From Amylostereum areolatum (taxonomy: Eukaryota; Basidiomycota; Agaricomycetes; Russulales; Stereaceae): DNA of 64,000 nt. Below, one piece after another: positions 12,384-23,632 of the stretch. The notes beneath the pieces are model-generated. The model saw only the letters and a program-made list of their open reading frames with translations, was not told the origin of the DNA and did no database searches. The position numbers and the translations under genes are program-made. The stretch is taken from positions 1,146,214-1,210,213 of the forward strand of contig SAXG01000007.1 of assembly GCA_012932865.1 (NCBI GenBank), given 5' to 3'. Position 1 is the stretch's first letter, and every line of letters starts with the position of its first letter.

Positions 12384-13314
12384 CGTGGGCGATGCAAAGA
12401 GCGTGTTCAGTAAAGAGTGTAAGAGTATCGAAGGCAAAGGGAAGACCAGCCCCAAAAGAAAACGAACGAATGGTGTAGGGAAGGCAGAGACGTTGTTGTA
12501 TTATCGCGGAGGAGTCCCTCAGTATTTATATGGTGCCTACCCTTCATATTTCATATACAAGCCTCGAGCTACGAGGTTGACGTGTAGATCTGGTCTTGCC
12601 TCTTGGCAACGACGTGCACAGAGTACTGTACCTGACAGAACTGGCTTGCCTTGCGACAAACAGTTCAAAAAGATGGTGTAACCAGCAACGCTTTTGACGG
12701 CGTGGTGACTATCTGCCACCTGAAGAGATGTATACAGGATACCACCGTCAGAACTCGAACTATCCGCGCAGTCGGAAAATAAGAGCAAATCATCACCGTG
12801 CACAGGACCGACCGTACTGTTTTTGCGCACATACCGCCGGCCAGCCAAATCCCTCAAATCGAAGCCATCCTCTTCAAGTTCAGAATCGAAGGGCCGTACA
12901 TCCCGAGTCAAAACACTTACGATGGTGGTGACCAGGCCGGAGATGGGAGCCTTCTCCCGGCCTTCTCCTCTTCTCTCTGGAGTCAACTCTTATTATCACC
13001 GCCCATGACGTACCACTGAATCTATCGTACCACGCCGTCGATCGATCTACATTGAGAAACCGTAGCCATCGTTTGCCTGAAAATGCTCGTCAGTCACTTA
13101 GTACGTACCACGCGGAGCCATATGGTACCGGTATCATCATATCCGTTGGGAGGCATTGATCAGCTAGCGCGCTGTTGGAGGCGCTGTTCAAGGTTCAAGG
13201 GATCGGGGTTCTTCGTGCGTGGGTCGAGTGAGAAAAACATGCGGGTATAGATAGTGTGTTCCGTGCGCGGGTCGACGATTTCTTGTTCGCGCCGTCGCGG
13301 GGTCGTGACAATGC
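12384..13314. other. intergenic upstream of secreted copy 2
   Basis: Contains a minus-strand frame of 149 codons (12537-12986) with no recognisable motif and no splice partners; it was not called. The left target-site copy of the retroposed insertion starts at 13315. Confidence 0.4.
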
Positions 13315-13918
13315 GGATCGCTCACGTGACAGGGCTCTCTTGACCTCTAACCACCACCATCACTTGGGATTGGGGACCCCAAGTGGGTGCGTGGGAGGCC
13401 TGGGGAGGCGAGAACCTGGCTTGCCAGGCTCGTCAAAGTCGGCAGCCCTCCGCCGCAAGCCAGCGACATATGCGGAACGTCGTTGGTACCCGCAGAACCG
13501 AGGCCGTCGACGTGGACGACGGCTCACCCCTCCTACCCACCCCGGTTTCCCCCGCTGAGTTCTTGAGGCCCAGCAATGTCTGGCTCCCTCTCCTCTATGC
13601 GCCAGCGCTGCGAGGCGGCAGTGTGCCTGCAGCTGTCGTCGACGCCCGCTGGTATGGGGTCCGGTTCTTCATGGGGCTTTGCCCCCCTTCACCGCGCGGC
13701 CCCCGCGTGCGGTTCTCCCAACGCGCCGTCTCTTGCCACTCGAGTTCGACGCATCCCTTCCTTTCAACGACCCTTCCATCCTTCTGTCCGACTCTGTTCT
13801 ACCATACTTTCCGTTCACCTGTACCCTTCGGGGAGCCGCATTTAGTCTTAGGTACTTGACGCGGGATATAAATGTATTCAAAAAAAAAAAAAAAAAAAAA
13901 AAAGGATCGCTCACGTGA
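13315..13918 (+). mobile_element. retroposed insertion with poly(A) tail and 15-bp target-site duplication
   Basis: The 15-mer GGATCGCTCACGTGA is present at 13315-13329 and again, exactly, at 13904-13918. The right copy is directly preceded by a run of 24 A residues (13880-13903). Between them lie about 550 bp of GC-rich sequence with no continuous coding frame that I recognise. Flanking direct repeat plus adjoining poly(A) is the footprint of LINE-driven target-primed reverse transcription. The insert could be a SINE, a 5'-truncated LINE or a processed copy of a host transcript; the sequence alone does not decide between these. The intact duplication and uninterrupted A-run suggest a recent event. 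Confidence 0.8.
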
Positions 13919-14598
13919 TCTACGGTGGACGCGATCGTCCCGATACCGATTCTTGCCGAGGCGATTTGCCAGTGGATTGATCCACTGGATCGCTGGCGAA
14001 GGTGAACATTTCGAAAACGAAGTCCGTTGGCAACGTAGTACGTATAGATCTTACAGGGATGTGGGTCCTTGTAATTGTAAATGGACCCCTCTCCAAACCA
14101 GAATTCTGTTAGGTGCGGGACGTAGTACCCGATCCGCCAAACCCTACTGATATGATGTATCTGCATAGAGCCAGTCCACCGCCGAGCCCGTAAAAACGTA
14201 TACACACTTACAAGTGATATTGATGGTGGAGGCGAAGAACGCTGGTAACGTTGTCGGAGACCGTCGGACATCTATGAGTTCAACCTGTCCAGGACCGCTT
14301 TCTGATCTTCGAGGCCACTCGTGAGATGGTGCTTATTGGCAAGGTGATTGAATCTGGATGTCGAACTTTCGGGCACAAGGGCGTGCATCGGCAAGGAAAG
14401 TATCAGGGTTTCAAACCGGGTGCCTTATCAGTGCTGCCATATGCCAGATGCACGATGCCTCGATAGAACAGTTCAGAGCAGACTGCAGCCCCTACTACAT
14501 ATAATTTAGAAACCGAATCTCTCATAAGTTAGCTACATATGTAACCGAATGTCCAAGTCAAAGCCCAAAATCATAAATATCCTTTTGACCCAATAAAA
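13919..14598. other. intergenic between retroposed insertion and secreted copy 3
   Basis: Mixed-composition sequence with no plausible gene. The 3' flank of secreted copy 3 lies at its right end. Confidence 0.4.
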
Positions 14599-16988
14599 TT
14601 ACCGCAAGAAAGACGGACATGTCAAGTCCACGCGTTTGACGAGCTCAACCACGCGCCTACGACCGTAGCTGGGGGCCATCGCGTACCCTATCGGGGATGA
14701 CACCATGTACGGTGACGGGCTGGGGCTTACGGAGGCTGGGGCTGAGGCTATCGTGGCCGATGTCGGCGAAGAGTACAATGGCATGTATGACGACGAGCAT
14801 TTCGAAATGCAGTCCATGACGGAGGGGCTGTAGGTGGCCATGTAGGTGGAAGTCGTTGCGTGGGCCATGGCCGTCGAAGTGGTGGAATGGTCCTTGGTCG
14901 AAGTTGAAGTATACTCCATCGCGTGCGAAGTCGAAGTCGAATTCGTGCCCACGTCATTCCCCGTGTCGGCGCAAGTCTATGCTCAGACACACGATGAGCG
15001 TCCCAGTAGTAGACGACACAGATGGCACCCACGTTGAACAGATCAAACGTCTTGCTAAACAGAGTGACGCTGGTCGACTCGTCGAACAACCCGAACAGTC
15101 CTGCATTAGCGCCCGCACTGACGTCGAGCCCCGAACGAACATCCACACAACCCTTCGCAGATACATCTGCGGGTTGACCCTTCGCAGTGATCGCAGTGGC
15201 GGTTCCGTTGACCTCAAGAGTGGCCGTCGCGTCGAGGGTGAGAGAGAGAGTGGCAGACGCGATGCCAGAGAAGGCATCCAAGCCGATGTCAAGCTAGGTA
15301 TCCGAACAAGTGGCAACGATCAGAGAAAAGCCCTGGGAAGTTTGAAGAAGACAGGGTTCGTACCGTGGGCGTGAGATGGGCAGAGATTGTCGCATCACCT
15401 GTGACAGAGGTGTTGGTATTGACACGGAGAGCTAGGTCACGAAAGTTAGAAGGCAGCGTACTCGATGAACAGGAGGTACTGACGACTCTCTACTTGCTTA
15501 AATGAGCCACTGCTTCGGCCTTCGCTTGGTGGGAACACGAAAGTTACATTGTCGACTGCATAGGCCAAGCCCACCTGTGTGTCGATCCCGACCTCAAGAT
15601 CCGCCGTGATCTGCGCCGTGACCTTGAACTCTGGTCCCAGAGTTAGAATACTGTAGGGAGGGTGATAAGAGGCGCATAGATGCGGATCAAAAGCGGATAT
15701 ACATACCCAGGGATGACAATGCCCGCCAGAGGTATCTGGAGTAGAGTCAAGGAGGGCGAGGAGAATGACCCTCCTGCGTTTGCTTGGAGGTTCAACGTAC
15801 TGTTAATGTTGCCGGTGAACCCTATAAATTTCGCCCCTGAGTGTCATGGCCATGGGAGAAGCCAAGTGGATAGTTACCAGCAGTAATCATCGCCTGACCG
15901 AGACTTGGTGGTACGAGAGTTCCCATGACGGATACTCCAATGCTGATCTCAGCGTGCGCACGCGCGTCGACGTCTGCTTTCACGGAGGCCTTGAACGGGA
16001 CTGGGGAGAGATTCCCAGCGGAGCAGTCGACGGACGCGTTGAAGAGATTGAAGTTTTTGTTGACGTCGATGGGCGGGAAAGTCTTGGACTGTGTCTCATT
16101 GGTGGCGGTGCCATTGGCTAAGGGGAGCAAGACAAGTATATGATGAGAACGGAGGGACGAAAGGTTTGAAAGGCGAGCATACCGTCATCACGAGCAAGAA
16201 GTCGACGATGTTGAGTTTCGGTCGGGGATACAAAGGACCGGGGATGATAACGTCGCCGTTGGGCGGGTGTAATAAGGTCGATCGTGTTGGACCGACCAGG
16301 AAGAGATGATGTTTGTACCGAGAAAGACACAATTCCATACCTGAGTTACCATAAGCACAGATATTAGGAAGAGAAAAGAAAAAGCACGGCGGCGCACGCA
16401 CTTTGCTGAGTCAAGTGCCCCAAAATCCGTGTCCAAAGAAAGTGCCCAAACTTGAAAGAGAGAGGATCCGCTGAAATTTGCAGAGGCTGGGATAGCTTGG
16501 TCTTCGGAAATCCATGCTTTCGCAACCCGAGCAAAGGGCATCGAGCCACACTACATCGCTGTGAGTGTCACCAAGTCGTGCATAGAACACGCAACGTACA
16601 CCCTCAGGTAAACGGACGATCTTGCCCTCGACGCCACTATCCAGCAGATGCGCACACCCAGCTTCAGTCGTGCTGTTACTGGTACAAACGAGCCGAATAT
16701 CTAGGGTCGTTTTGTTCGCATCGCAATCGAGAATCGTCCAACCGGAGGCTGTTGTGATATCGGAAATGCTTTGCGAGGAACCTCGCTGAATCGAAGGATT
16801 CGTGAGTAACTTTCAATACCTATTGTGTGGCGGATACGCACGATTTGAAGACTGCCGGATGAACTAGCATCGGATGGAAGATCCCAAGAGCATTGACCTT
16901 GATGGCATGGCACGCCCCAGTCGTTCCCAAGTGCCAGGGTCGGAGGACCTGCGAAAAGGATCGCGAGGATAAGAGTTGAAACCTGCAT
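14599..16988 (-). CDS. secreted paralogue family, copy 3 (Tyr/Met/Ser-rich tail)
   Basis: Third copy of the family, same exon plan: exon 1 is 16988-16842 (signal peptide then GNDW and the CSWD motif), exon 6 is 15821-15707 (115 nt). Core landmarks include CGSMPFARV, LDTDFGALD, an Arg-rich QRRRYHPRS patch, GTLVPP, ILTLGPEF, VGLAYAVD and KGCVDVRSG. The last exon encodes about 120 residues rich in Thr, Ser, Met and Tyr (MAHATT, YMATY, SSYMPLY) and ends in a basic stretch with a single Cys. The exon 7/8 junction is the weak point: the phase-1 donor used by the other copies is replaced here by a poor GTGGCT near 15510, while a GCAAGT just downstream would be in the wrong phase. The gene is probably functional but this junction needs transcript support. 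Confidence 0.72.
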
Positions 16989-17905
16989 TGGGAAGAGGGT
17001 AATTGAAAGAGTGGAAAAGAAAAACGAAGGGAATAAGCCGACCCGGCGGCAGAGGAACGAAGGGGCGAATACGAGGAAAGAAAAGAAAAGGCCACAACGT
17101 ACCTTGAGCACTGTTCTCCGTTATATGCAGGAGAATGGCATGTCGTACAAATTTCCTGGGCAAGGGGATTGTTGATGGTATGTATTTGATGCGATCGCCC
17201 CTGCAAGTCGCGTCTTGACGACGGATTGTTTATGATTGACATTTCTCGCCATTGGTAAGTTGAGCAATCGGGAGCCAGCACCATATATCCCTCCGAGACA
17301 CCACAAGCCTGCGAGGGGAGACAGGAGTTAGAAACTACCATGAAGCGCGTAGTATTGACGCCACCTTGTAAGTCCACACCTAAAGGTACTTACATACTAT
17401 ATGGCATGACTGTTGTGGCGGTGACAACCGCATCAAAGGGTGCACGCGAGGCTTATTGACGTGGTCTGCTTTCGATATCTTCCGGCGTGTTCGGTGTTCT
17501 GAGATCAGATGTGAGAAGGCCATTCATGGGCCCGGAGGTCGCTACTATGATTGGGACTGACTGCCACGAGGGTTCAACTTGGGATATTCTTGACCGAACC
17601 AAGGAATGAGTTCTCTTTCACGATATCGGCAACCAGATATTTGTGTCATCCACAGAAGTAGGTCGAGAACGGTCGAATTCGAGACGGAGAAGACGAAAAC
17701 AGAACCGAAGGAAAGAGAGAAACCTCAGCTGTGACTGAGTCACGTAGTGACGCACTCGTTGATTCGATCACGTGACCGACGCGTCGCGGCATGCTCCGTT
17801 TTTGCTCCGCCGGGGCTGATTCACCGCTTGCGCTCACATTCCCTGGTTATTTCTGCCACACTCGCCCAGAACGAGCTCCTCCGTGATTCACCCTGGCCGC
17901 TCTCG
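16989..17905. other. divergent promoter region of secreted copy 3 and CtIP homologue
   Basis: The two genes are transcribed away from each other from this 0.9 kb. Reverse frames of up to 185 codons run through it from copy 3 but have no independent support. A CACGTGA-type sequence occurs near 17770. Confidence 0.4.
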
Positions 17906-19913
17906 ATGCACGTCGACGGAGATGGCGCAACTCCAGAACTTCAACGCAATGAACACAAGATCGCGGTGTTAGAGGAGATGGTACGTAGCGTCTCTCTAGC
18001 TCCGAGCACGAGCCCACCTTTATCCGTCATTGATAGGTGTCAAATTTACGAGCCGCCAACGATGAACTCGAACAGAAATACTTTGAAACTACCCGGAGAA
18101 CCAAGAAGCTCGCGTATGACTTCGGATTTGACAGCATCGACAGTGCAGAAAGCGCCGTGGCCAAGAACCCTAAACTGTACGACCGTGCCACCAACGAATA
18201 CAATGCGAAGCAGCTTGCAGTGCTGGAAGGTGATTTGAAGATGCAACGCGAGTTGAGGAAGGGAGACCTGGAGACGGTGCGGAGGCTGGAGAACGAGTTA
18301 GAGAACTTGAGGCAGGAACTGGAGAGCACGAAGGCTTTGATAGGTGTGTGCGTTCCTTGTTTCTAATTGCCCTAATCTCTGACGTGGAACTTCAGCTTCA
18401 GCTTCTCCTCCTTCGGGTTTGACCTCGGAAGAGGCCACTCGAACATGGGCTGAACTCAATGACCTTCAAGCTAGATACGACCTTTTGCTCCAGGAGCGAG
18501 ATCGGTTTGCAGATAAATTCCACTGTGCGCGGGCCAAGTATGACCGGTTTGGGGATTGGATCCGAGATTATGCCATGGATTATACTGGCGACGACCCCGC
18601 AACCAAACGACTGCTGGGCAATATGTGCATAAGACTGAACATTGATTTGAACAAAGCTCCCGACGCTCTCTCCCAAATTAGTGAGTCTTTCCCTTTTTTC
18701 GAGGCCACCACGCTTATGGTTGTGTACAGAAGAGGAGCCTTCTTCTCCCTCCGACATGCCCATGTCCCCGCTTACCCCCAAGAAGCTCCGAACACCGAAG
18801 AAGCCGCGTACCAAGTCCTTCCCCGCACCATCGCCATTATCCTCCAACATCGTTAACACCCGCTCGTATGTTTGAATCCTTCGCCCATGCGCATATACTC
18901 ACCTCATGCCACCTATCCAGCCCTTCCACTTCAACCAGAGTATCCGACAGTCCTCGATCAACTCCTTCGAAACGCAAGTATGATGAGGCGCATCAGCCAA
19001 CTTCTCCCGTGGGAGAGGAGACTCAGACTCAGATAGATTCTCAAGGTGTGTTTTCCTGACTTATAGGGCCCGGGGTCCGCTTACCTTTCCATGCAGCTCC
19101 GTCGATCTACCTCCCCCATATATCCATTCATTTTACCCCCAAGAAGAGGCCCCGACGACACTCAGATTCTACCATGGTCCCTACCTCCTTTTTTGCCGAT
19201 ATACCAATGCCTGGTCCTTCTACTACCTCGAAGAAACCTAAGCGTCCTCGATATACCGAACCTGTTGCTTACAAGGCACGGCGTGAAGAGCTTGAGGACG
19301 AAGCTAAGTACGTACTGTCAGTCCTATACGCGCCTATTGCGCTCTGACACTGTTTCCTCAGTGATGAACCTTCTCAATACGAGATCAACCCGGAGGCGAA
19401 CCATGGACTCGACTTTCAATTCGACGAGGTCGTTCGGAAGAAACAACACCGGCACGCGCTAGGTGCAGGCGATTGCGAGGACTGTCGGGACGTGCGTCTT
19501 TCACACATCACCATTGCATCACGTCGTGTCTTAACCTTTCGTTGTCCAGTACTATGATGCCGTTGGACCGATGCCATCGCGTCTTCAACCACCTGCCTGG
19601 CGCTCTCCCCGAAAGTCTCCCACTCACCACCATCATGCTAATAATACTAGCGTCGACGCGCATAAACAGGAAATCTCACGACATCGCGCTCAGTGGAGGC
19701 GTCCACCGACACCGCCTGGATACTGGGACATCGGCTTTCCTGACACGCAAGAGGCTAGCAAGATCAACGCACGGGCGGCGGAGATGCATCGGGAGAAGCA
19801 GGAGATGGTGCGACAGGAGGCTCAGTACGTTCTTCTGTTCGTGTGGTCCTCAATGCCTTGGCTGACGGTTGCTCTGCAGGAAGGAAGGCGGAAAGTTCAG
19901 GAGGAAGGGGTAG
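17906..19913 (+). CDS. CTP1: CtIP/Sae2/Ctp1 family DNA-end resection factor
   Basis: Nine exons (17906-17980, 18037-18343, 18396-18680, 18730-18865, 18921-19045, 19097-19307, 19362-19491, 19550-19824, 19880-19913) close in all phases to give 525 residues. The N-terminal 200 residues are a coiled coil (leucine/glutamate heptads) as in the CtIP/Ctp1 tetramerisation region. The middle is a disordered Ser/Pro/Lys-rich linker with several SP/TP sites. The C-terminal domain is diagnostic: VVRKKxxRxAL, a GDCEDCRDYYDAVG Cys-x2-Cys segment, the SRHR motif, and PTPPGYWDIGFP, in which the TP corresponds to the CDK site that licenses CtIP. The family activates the Mre11-Rad50-Nbs1/Xrs2 nuclease to start homologous recombination in the nucleus. 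The symbol is by homology only. It sits between secreted paralogues with no functional link evident. Confidence 0.92.
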
Positions 19914-20885
19914 AGTCTTCCTTCTACTACGATCGTCAGGACACGGACTATAGAGCGCGCTATGCGCAGGGTCAAGCTATGTTAATGGATCATGTACTAA
20001 TCACTCCCAGGTGTATCATATATCACGATGCGTTCTCATTTGGCTAACAGCAGACCCGCAAGGCGCGGAATATAGACCTTCTGAAATCAGGGGCATTGAC
20101 CTTGGACCCGTTCCCGGCCATGTGTAAACATCGAGGCGCCCAGCGCCTGGAATCGATGTTCAAGTTGTTGGTCCATGTAATACCTCTGGATCCCGCGCCC
20201 GTATCCCGGGATATCGATGTTGATTCCAGCAGTGATATTTTTGGTTGCAATGCCTGAAAAGCTGGAGGTGGTTCGCTGTACCAAGTGTGTACCTGCCTAT
20301 GCTCTTCTACGATACGGAACTGATCACAGTGGGCTGCAGGTCGCCGCACTGAGCTCCGTGTTGTGGTGTGATCCCAACACTCCAGGGCTTCGGACGCTCG
20401 CTCCATGTGAACCTCCATCGCGTCCTGGTCTTCCTGGGCACTGCTCTCGTCGACAGGCGTTGTAAGGGGGGTTCAACGCCCTTCTTCTCGCCGATGGATC
20501 AACGTCCGGTGTTCCCATGGGTCAGAACACCATCATACAGTATGAACCCAAGGTTGGGTTGGTCCTTGTACCGGGATTTGGTAGGTGCTTCCCGGACTTC
20601 GTCGGGGCTCTGCCGCACCCAATCGATGGCTGATGGTTTTCATACAGGGCCACGAACGATAAGCCCGCCTAAAGTCGGGCAAATCGGCAGCCAATACTGC
20701 GGATTCCTAGAGGCTTTCGACACAGGTTTACCTACCTTTCACCTACCCAGTCTTTGACAGATATAACATCTACTCGAGTATCGTTCGATGGCCCCAGGTC
20801 TCCCCTTTCATTCTTTCCGCGCCCTAGACGTGCTCGCCACACGTTCGTTTTACAGTGCCGTCGTGTTTCACCTTTCCGGGCTCTT
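19914..20885. other. intergenic between CtIP homologue and secreted copy 4
   Basis: About 0.97 kb. A plus-strand frame at about 20050-20258 has protein-like composition (LDPFP, then an acidic Asp-Val-Asp-Ser-Ser-Ser end) but no ATG of its own and no clear splice partner, so it is noted only as a possible exon relic. The right end carries the promoter of secreted copy 4. Confidence 0.35.
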
Positions 20886-23118
20886 ATGATGCAGCTTTTG
20901 TTTACTATACTGTCGTTCCTTTTGGTTGGAGCTCCATCGTTGGCATGGAACGATTGGACCATACCCTGTCACGATGGCGAGTGCTCCTGGGATCTTCCAC
21001 CTTCCGGCGGTTCTTCTGGTACTCTCTACATTGTAAGCCATGCTTTCTTCCTGCCGCACATTATCCTCACGACCTGGATTTAGCAAGGCGATTCTCGAAT
21101 TATCTCGGATATTACGACGGCCTCGGGGTGGCACATACTGGACTGCGATCCTAACACCACCTTCCAGGACATCCGTCTCGTGTGCACGGACGAACACTGC
21201 GGACACCTTTTCAAGGGTGGCGCGGAGGGCAAGATCGTGCGGGTACCTGATGGCGTACGTATACACCATGTATGTCGTTGAACATGGTTCTGACTCACGA
21301 AATCAGTGTGGCCCGATGCCGTTCGCAAGAGTATCGAAACACTGGATTGCGGAGGATCAATCCATGCCGAAAGAGGTGATGCGCAAACGCTCGGTGAAGA
21401 GTCTGCTCCATGTCCGCTCGCTCTCGCTCGACACCAACTATTCTGCCGCCGCCAGCTCTGGGTACGGTTTTCTCACCAGGGACTTCGCACCATGCTCATA
21501 GTTTGTAGGGAGGTCCACTTTGTCTTGCATGCCTCGTCGCATCCAATGATGAGCACAGGCCCAATGGATACGTTCATCCGGAAGCGTGACCTCCTGGCCA
21601 GTCGGTCTTCCGTGTCCGTCACGAGGCTTTCCATTGGCGACAGTATACGAAGTGAAACCTTGTTCCCCGATCTCCCACGTCTCGAGGCTGACGGCCGGGT
21701 CTAACTAGACATCACTCACCTGCCGATTGCGAACACCTTCAACGCTTCAAATGCCACCACTCTACCCATCAATATCAACCAGACCGCGACCCTTTTCAGC
21801 ACCTCTATACACTGCGTCACCCCGGGCAACCAACCCGTGTCGTACGATGCCTCCGCCAGCACCAGCGTTTCCACTTGCGCAAGCGCGGAAGTTGGGTTCG
21901 GCGTCGTCGCGGCCGGGACGCTCATTCCTCCCGTTTTCTCCGAGTTCGCTATCTTTGCAGGTCGGTGTTTTCTTCATATATGTACCTGTGGCCGGATATT
22001 TCAGCGATGCTGACGTCGGGTAGGGCTCAACGGCGATATCAACACCACGCTCCAGCTCGCGGTCAACGCTGCAGGGACGTTCGAGTTGAGCGATATCACA
22101 CTTTTCGAAGTCCCGTTGGCAGGCGTGGTCATTCCTGGGTGAGCATTATAGTCCCTTCGCTTAGCAGCTGAAGATCTGATGACAATACAGAATCCTGACC
22201 TTGGGCCCTACCTTCAAGGCGGGCGTTGGGATCTCGGCCGAGTTGGAAGTGGACCTCGATATGGAGGTCGGTCTGGCGTATTCGGCAGATAACGCGAAGG
22301 TGGTGTTTCCTCCGGGAGCAGGCAACAATACGGGTGGATTCACGTTTCATAACTCGCGTGAGTGTCATGGCCACGGATAGGGAGCGGACGTTGACGAACC
22401 TTCCTGTATCGTGTAGCTCCTTCGCTGGCGATTGGTACCTCCGTTAGCGGGGACGCAAACTTCACCGCGCATCTTATTCCGTCGGTATGCATCCTTTCGA
22501 GGTCATATGTTCATGGTACCCTTGGCTTATAATCGGCGTGGACAGATCAACGTCGGTGTCGACGCGTTCAATGGGTATGTTTCCGCTGAAGTGTTTCTCT
22601 CCCTGGACGCCTCGGCGACACTGGAGCTATCCGGCAACCTCAGCGTCCTGGCATCTTCCGATGACAATGTGCCGACAAATTCGTCTGCTCAGGCGTGCGT
22701 GGACATACGGACAGGTTTGGACGTTAGTACCGGCCTCGAAGGTTCGCTCTTCGGTATCGTGAATATGTCGAAGGACCAGTCCCTGTTCAGTCGGTCGTTT
22801 GACCTTTGGAAGGTGAGCGCATTGAATGCCGTGATGGTGTCTGGGCTGACATCCATGCAGAGCTGTCCAGCGGGGAATGCATCGACTGTACCTGCCACCA
22901 GTACCACCACCACGTCGACTCACACGTCGACCACACCTTCAAAATCCAAGTCAACGAGTCCTACTGCTACTAGTATTTGTTCGGGACCTTCGGAGACTGA
23001 CTCCACGTCAAAATCGTCGAAGAATCCATCCATCTTTTCCATACGTTGTCCCAGCTGGACGCCGGGAACCTTGTCCAGGGTCAGTGGCTCTTCTGCTAAG
23101 GACTCGTTCTCTCTTTAA
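20886..23118 (+). CDS. secreted paralogue family, copy 4 (opposite strand, Ser/Thr tail)
   Basis: Ten exons (20886-21032, 21084-21254, 21307-21461, 21509-21642, 21709-21960, 22024-22138, 22191-22357, 22417-22484, 22546-22812, 22861-23118) close in all phases, 577 residues. It is the only copy on the plus strand. Signal peptide, then WNDW and the CSWD motif; CGPMPFARV, a long Ser/Thr/Cys-rich exon 5 with GTLIPP, ILTLGPTF, VGLAYSAD, VVFPPG and ACVDIRTG follow. Exon 6 is 115 nt as in the minus-strand copies. Exon 4 ends before an in-frame TAA, and the gene stays open only if intron 4 (21643-21708, with a CTAAC branch-like site two bases before its AG) is removed. The last exon is an 85-residue Ser/Thr/Lys-rich tail with two Cys. 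Confidence 0.85.
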
Positions 23119-23632
23119 AACACGTTCGGTGTCGATCCACATACGATGACGCATGGAGTCTTTTAACTTATGTTGTATCCAAGTTGGACATGTTCCACAT
23201 TCTGTGTAACGGACTTCCATGTACCCCCCCCCCCCCTGAATTGTCTACCAAAGAAACAGATTGAAGCCAATAGGTACCACTGAGCCTTCAACCTTCAAGC
23301 TTCAACTCGTCCAGTAGGCGCCTGACGCGCATGGGTTTGCGGATTCACACCACTGATCCGATATTTACCCTGCTATCTGGTCATCTCGGCCGTTAGCGCT
23401 CTGTCCTCTGATTCTTGCTCCTCCGCCACCACAGCGCTTAGACTCCGTCGTCGAATGTACACTCTCCGGAACTTTACTTCACGTCTTCAACTGATTCACA
23501 GCACTTGAAGACCGGGATCTCCGAGTTACAGTGCGTTCTTGTTGCTCTAGTTTGCGGGACCCAACTCATCAGCAATGTAGCAATGGCAGCGGCGATGACC
23601 TCCCATATTCTGTCGTGTCCAGTTATACACCG
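23119..23632. other. intergenic, contains C-homopolymer
   Basis: Holds an 11-13-bp run of C near 23225 and otherwise nothing recognisable. The region upstream of the F-box ATG is open in frame back to a GTG at 23531, but the first ATG is at 23633. Confidence 0.4.

Noticed and set aside
12537..12986. 149-codon minus-strand frame upstream of secreted copy 2
   Set aside because: No recognisable motif, no splice partners and no counterpart upstream of the other copies.
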